Shown here: positions 6,572 through 8,487 of the stretch, in pieces
How the letters are laid out: every line of letters starts with the position of its first letter
How positions within the stretch are numbered: position 1 is the first letter of the stretch
Source of the DNA: Bacteroidota bacterium
GTDB taxonomy: Bacteria > Bacteroidota > Ignavibacteria > Ignavibacteriales > Ignavibacteriaceae
Direction: 5' to 3'
Assembly: GCA_030706105.1 (NCBI GenBank)
Contig: JAUZPC010000110.1
Location: 1 to 8,487, forward strand
DNA: 8,487 bases
Position numbers and translations under genes: made by a program
The notes under the pieces: model-generated
What the model was told of the DNA's origin: nothing
Database searches by the model: none
What the model saw: only the letters and a program-made list of their open reading frames with translations

Positions 6572-8020
6572 ATGAAGAAAAATATTTTTATTCTTGTATT
6601 GCTTCTATCTGCCGGCACTATTTTGTTTGGCCAGCAGGAAACCATCCAAACTTCCAACCTTAATAGCATAATGTCTGCCGGCGCAATAAGTGTTACAATT
6701 GGAGGAAATTTTATAACCAACGGTACTTTTTCGTCAAGTATCTCGGAAAGGGCAGACCAATTTGTATCAAGGATTTATAATCTATATCGGGATCAGTTAT
6801 TAAAAGCAAACCGGGACATTCCAGAAAATAAATATGCCCTTCGAAATATTATTCTAAAGCGTGCCAGCGGCGAGCAATTTACTCTTAATCTATTGAAATT
6901 TCGAAAGACCGGGGACTTTAAGGATAATCCGCGTCTGAAAAATGATGATGTACTGATTTTTCCTCCTACAGATATAGAGCGTAATTTTGTTACCGTAAAC
7001 GGTGCAGTTACAACTCCCGGTACTTATAATTATTTTGAAGGTGATAAACTTAGTGACATAATATTTTTATGTGATGGTTTGAATAAAGCATATGGAAGTG
7101 TATCGCAGGTTAAAATTAGCAGGGTTAGCGCAGATGGGAAACGAATAGAAGAAATCGATGTCCCCATAACTCAAGATTATGATCTTAAGCCTGGTGACAG
7201 GATAATGTTTGTTGCTAAAGAGCCGGAGGGTAAAGAATATTCTGTCCTTGTGCTTGGCGAGGTAAACATGCCTGGTCGAATACCTATAACGAAAAGTAAT
7301 TCTACACTTAAAGAGGTTATCGACAGGGCCGGAGGTCTAAAGGAAAGCGCTTCTTTGAAGCGGTCGAAACTTTTAACAGGTGCTTCTATTCCATATTACT
7401 TCTATAGTGAATATGGTGTTTCTATAGATCAATACTACTGGGTTGGTAATCAGAAATTTCTAAATATACCCGATCCTCAGTCCTTGGACAAAATGATTAA
7501 ACTTGAAGACTATATGATGTTTAGGAATTCAGATTTAACCATAGATGACAGTACTACCTTTTTTCAGGAGAATCAGTTACGCGTATTGAACCAAGGTACA
7601 TCAAGGGATTTTTCTGAAATAGATAACCCTAATTCGGAAATAGCAAAACATGTTGTAAAGGACAGAGACATAATATTAATTCCCCCAAAAAATAATAATG
7701 TCTATGTCTTTGGCCAGGTACTGCATCCCGGAAACTTGACCTACAAGCAAGGTGAGGATATATCGTATTATCTTAAGCAGGCTGGAGGCGTAGGTGAGTT
7801 TGCTGTGGCTGATGAAATCGCTGTTATTAAAGGGGGTTCCAGGCAGTGGGTAAGGCCAACTAAAGAGAACAAAGTCAATATTGAGGAAGGCGATTATATA
7901 TTTGTACCTAAAAAACCAATTAGAACTTTCAATCAGTATGTATCCATGTGGGGCTCATATATAGGAATTATTGGAAGTGTTGCTACGGTTATACTTTTAC
8001 TTCTTCAACTAAAAAAATAA
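6572..8020 (+). CDS. Tandem SLBB-domain polysaccharide export protein
   Basis: The 482-residue product has a signal peptide (hydrophobic 5-19, likely cleavage at LFG, residue 20). I read four SLBB-like units, each closing with an Asp-hydrophobic-Pro strand: about 39-132 (divergent; ends NDDVLIFPP), 139-217 (VTVNGAVTTPGTYNY to PGDRIMFV), 225-372 (VLGEVNMPGRIPIT and EVIDRAGGL, with a long insert, ending DRDIILIPP) and 376-447 (VYVFGQVLHPGNLTY to EGDYIFVPKKP). A hydrophobic helix at about 462-479 (IGIIGSVATVILLLLQL) ends the protein. SLBB repeats build the ring of Wza-type exporters, so the role is probably export or assembly of capsule, exopolysaccharide or O-antigen across the envelope. A canonical N-terminal Poly_export (PES) domain was not recognised. 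The C-terminal helix may cross the inner membrane or, as in Wza, the outer one. The gene follows rfbB by six bases, without a clear ribosome binding site, which suggests coupling. Confidence 0.92.
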   Translation: MKKNIFILVLLLSAGTILFGQQETIQTSNLNSIMSAGAISVTIGGNFITNGTFSSSISERADQFVSRIYNLYRDQLLKANRDIPENKYALRNIILKRASGEQFTLNLLKFRKTGDFKDNPRLKNDDVLIFPPTDIERNFVTVNGAVTTPGTYNYFEGDKLSDIIFLCDGLNKAYGSVSQVKISRVSADGKRIEEIDVPITQDYDLKPGDRIMFVAKEPEGKEYSVLVLGEVNMPGRIPITKSNSTLKEVIDRAGGLKESASLKRSKLLTGASIPYYFYSEYGVSIDQYYWVGNQKFLNIPDPQSLDKMIKLEDYMMFRNSDLTIDDSTTFFQENQLRVLNQGTSRDFSEIDNPNSEIAKHVVKDRDIILIPPKNNNVYVFGQVLHPGNLTYKQGEDISYYLKQAGGVGEFAVADEIAVIKGGSRQWVRPTKENKVNIEEGDYIFVPKKPIRTFNQYVSMWGSYIGIIGSVATVILLLLQLKK

Positions 8021-8039
8021 GTAATAAAATTCTAAGATT

Positions 8040-8074
8040 TGACAAAAGGCTGTTTCGCAGCCTTTTGTCATTTT
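8040..8074 (+). terminator. Strong Rho-independent terminator of the rfbB-SLBB operon
   Basis: A 13-bp perfect stem (TGACAAAAGGCTG at 8040-8052 with CAGCCTTTTGTCA at 8058-8070) closes a 5-base loop TTTCG and is followed by TTTT at 8071-8074. It starts 20 bases after the SLBB stop codon and ends that transcript. Confidence 0.9.
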
Positions 8075-8487
8075 AAATAAAGCATAGAATTGCGTAAAAG
8101 CACTTTGTAGTATAGCTTTGACCATTTATGCCGTATCGATTGGAATCGTTGCTCTGAAGGCGCGTACAATGGCTTGCAGGGACGTTGACCAGATGCTTCG
8201 GCAATTTTTAGTATCCAATGGCAAAGAATATTAGGAGTATCGTTGAAATTAATTAAACAGTCTTACAGCCTCGCCTAAATTCTGGCACACTGGCTTGTTA
8301 AGCCGATGATATTGCAGGTAAATATAGAATCACGGAATTGACAGTGGGGACTGCTAAAATCAAGTAAAATATAGCAAAAGAGAGTTAATATAGGGTTGAA
8401 TATTAAAAAAATCCAAAGATATAACATATTATATTAAATAATTTTAAAATAATTGTAAATTAATTATGAACTAAAGTAAAAAATACA
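8075..8487. other. Unexplained 413-bp noncoding region with a G+C-richer island
   Basis: No gene with a start, a ribosome binding site and a recognisable product was found on either strand. By hand count 8121-8320 holds 86 G+C in 200 bases, and 8131-8200 about 38 in 70, whereas 8401-8487 holds about 9 in 87. Short inverted repeats inside the island are CGAT-TGGA-ATCG (8137-8148), TGC-TTCG-GCA (8194-8203, a UUCG loop), GGCTT-GTT-AAGCC (8292-8304) and CAGT-GGGG-ACTG (8342-8353). ATCGTTG occurs twice (8145 and 8239). A minus-strand frame is open over 64 codons (8071-8262) without a suitable start. It could be a structured RNA, a decayed gene or mobile-element relic, or a long leader for a gene beyond the window; I cannot decide. 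Confidence 0.6.
8396..8425 (+). promoter_or_regulatory. Possible sigma-70-like promoter facing out of the window
   Basis: TTGAAT (8396-8401) and TATAAC (8420-8425) are separated by 18 bases and match four and five of six consensus positions. It sits in extremely AT-rich DNA, where such matches are common, and would drive a gene beyond the right edge. The preferred promoter motif of this organism is unknown. Confidence 0.25.

Noticed and set aside
8137..8148. CGAT-TGGA-ATCG inverted repeat as a possible operator or hairpin
   Set aside because: Only four pairs around a four-base loop, expected by chance, and no adjacent promoter or gene start.
8290..8306. Resemblance of GTTAAGC to an integron attC core (GTTRRRY)
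   Set aside because: No partner RYYYAAC core with matching inner arms was found at a fitting distance, and there is no integrase or cassette array in view.

Overview
The window is AT-rich. Hand counts give about 10% G+C in the last 87 bases and about 43% over 8121-8320. Ribosome binding sites are often weak, and four of the seven proteins carry N-terminal export signals. Gene content and protein style (a tandem-SLBB export protein, an exported transglutaminase-like protein, Gly-rich beta-barrel proteins, short MKK-type signal peptides) suggest a Gram-negative of the Bacteroidota/Chlorobiota/Ignavibacteriota group. Ignavibacteria-like is my best guess, but it is an inference from style and not a marker-gene assignment.

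Layout. (1) 1-498: the 3' end of a + strand gene of unknown function, open to the left edge. (2) 551-580: a near-perfect hairpin with A and T flanks, probably a bidirectional terminator between convergent genes. (3) 3009 to 592 on the minus strand: a two-gene operon of a putative lipoprotein with a beta-propeller-like repeat pattern, then a cytoplasmic M20 metallopeptidase. The peptidase uses a TTG start, and its strong Shine-Dalgarno sequence lies just past the stop of the first gene. (4) 3010-3298: a very AT-rich divergent promoter region. (5) 3299-5433: a two-gene + strand unit of an exported transglutaminase-like protein with an intact Cys-His-Asp triad and a Gly-rich putative outer-membrane barrel. 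(6) 5552-8020: a second two-gene + strand unit of dTDP-glucose 4,6-dehydratase (RfbB) and a tandem SLBB polysaccharide-export-type protein, closed by a strong terminator at 8040-8074. (7) 8075-8487: no convincing gene. A G+C-richer island of about 200-250 bp is followed by an extremely AT-rich stretch that may hold a promoter for a gene beyond the window.

How the genes fit together. RfbB makes dTDP-4-keto-6-deoxy-glucose, the branch point for dTDP-rhamnose and other deoxysugars used in O-antigen, capsule or exopolysaccharide. The SLBB protein is the type of envelope component through which such polymers are exported, so the last operon looks like part of a surface-polysaccharide locus, although no transferase, polymerase or tyrosine kinase lies in the window. 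The other genes are envelope-directed or peptide-processing, and I see no evidence that they form one pathway.

I found no mobile-element gene, CRISPR array, tRNA, rRNA or clear defence or novel system. The least explained part is the 8075-8350 noncoding island.
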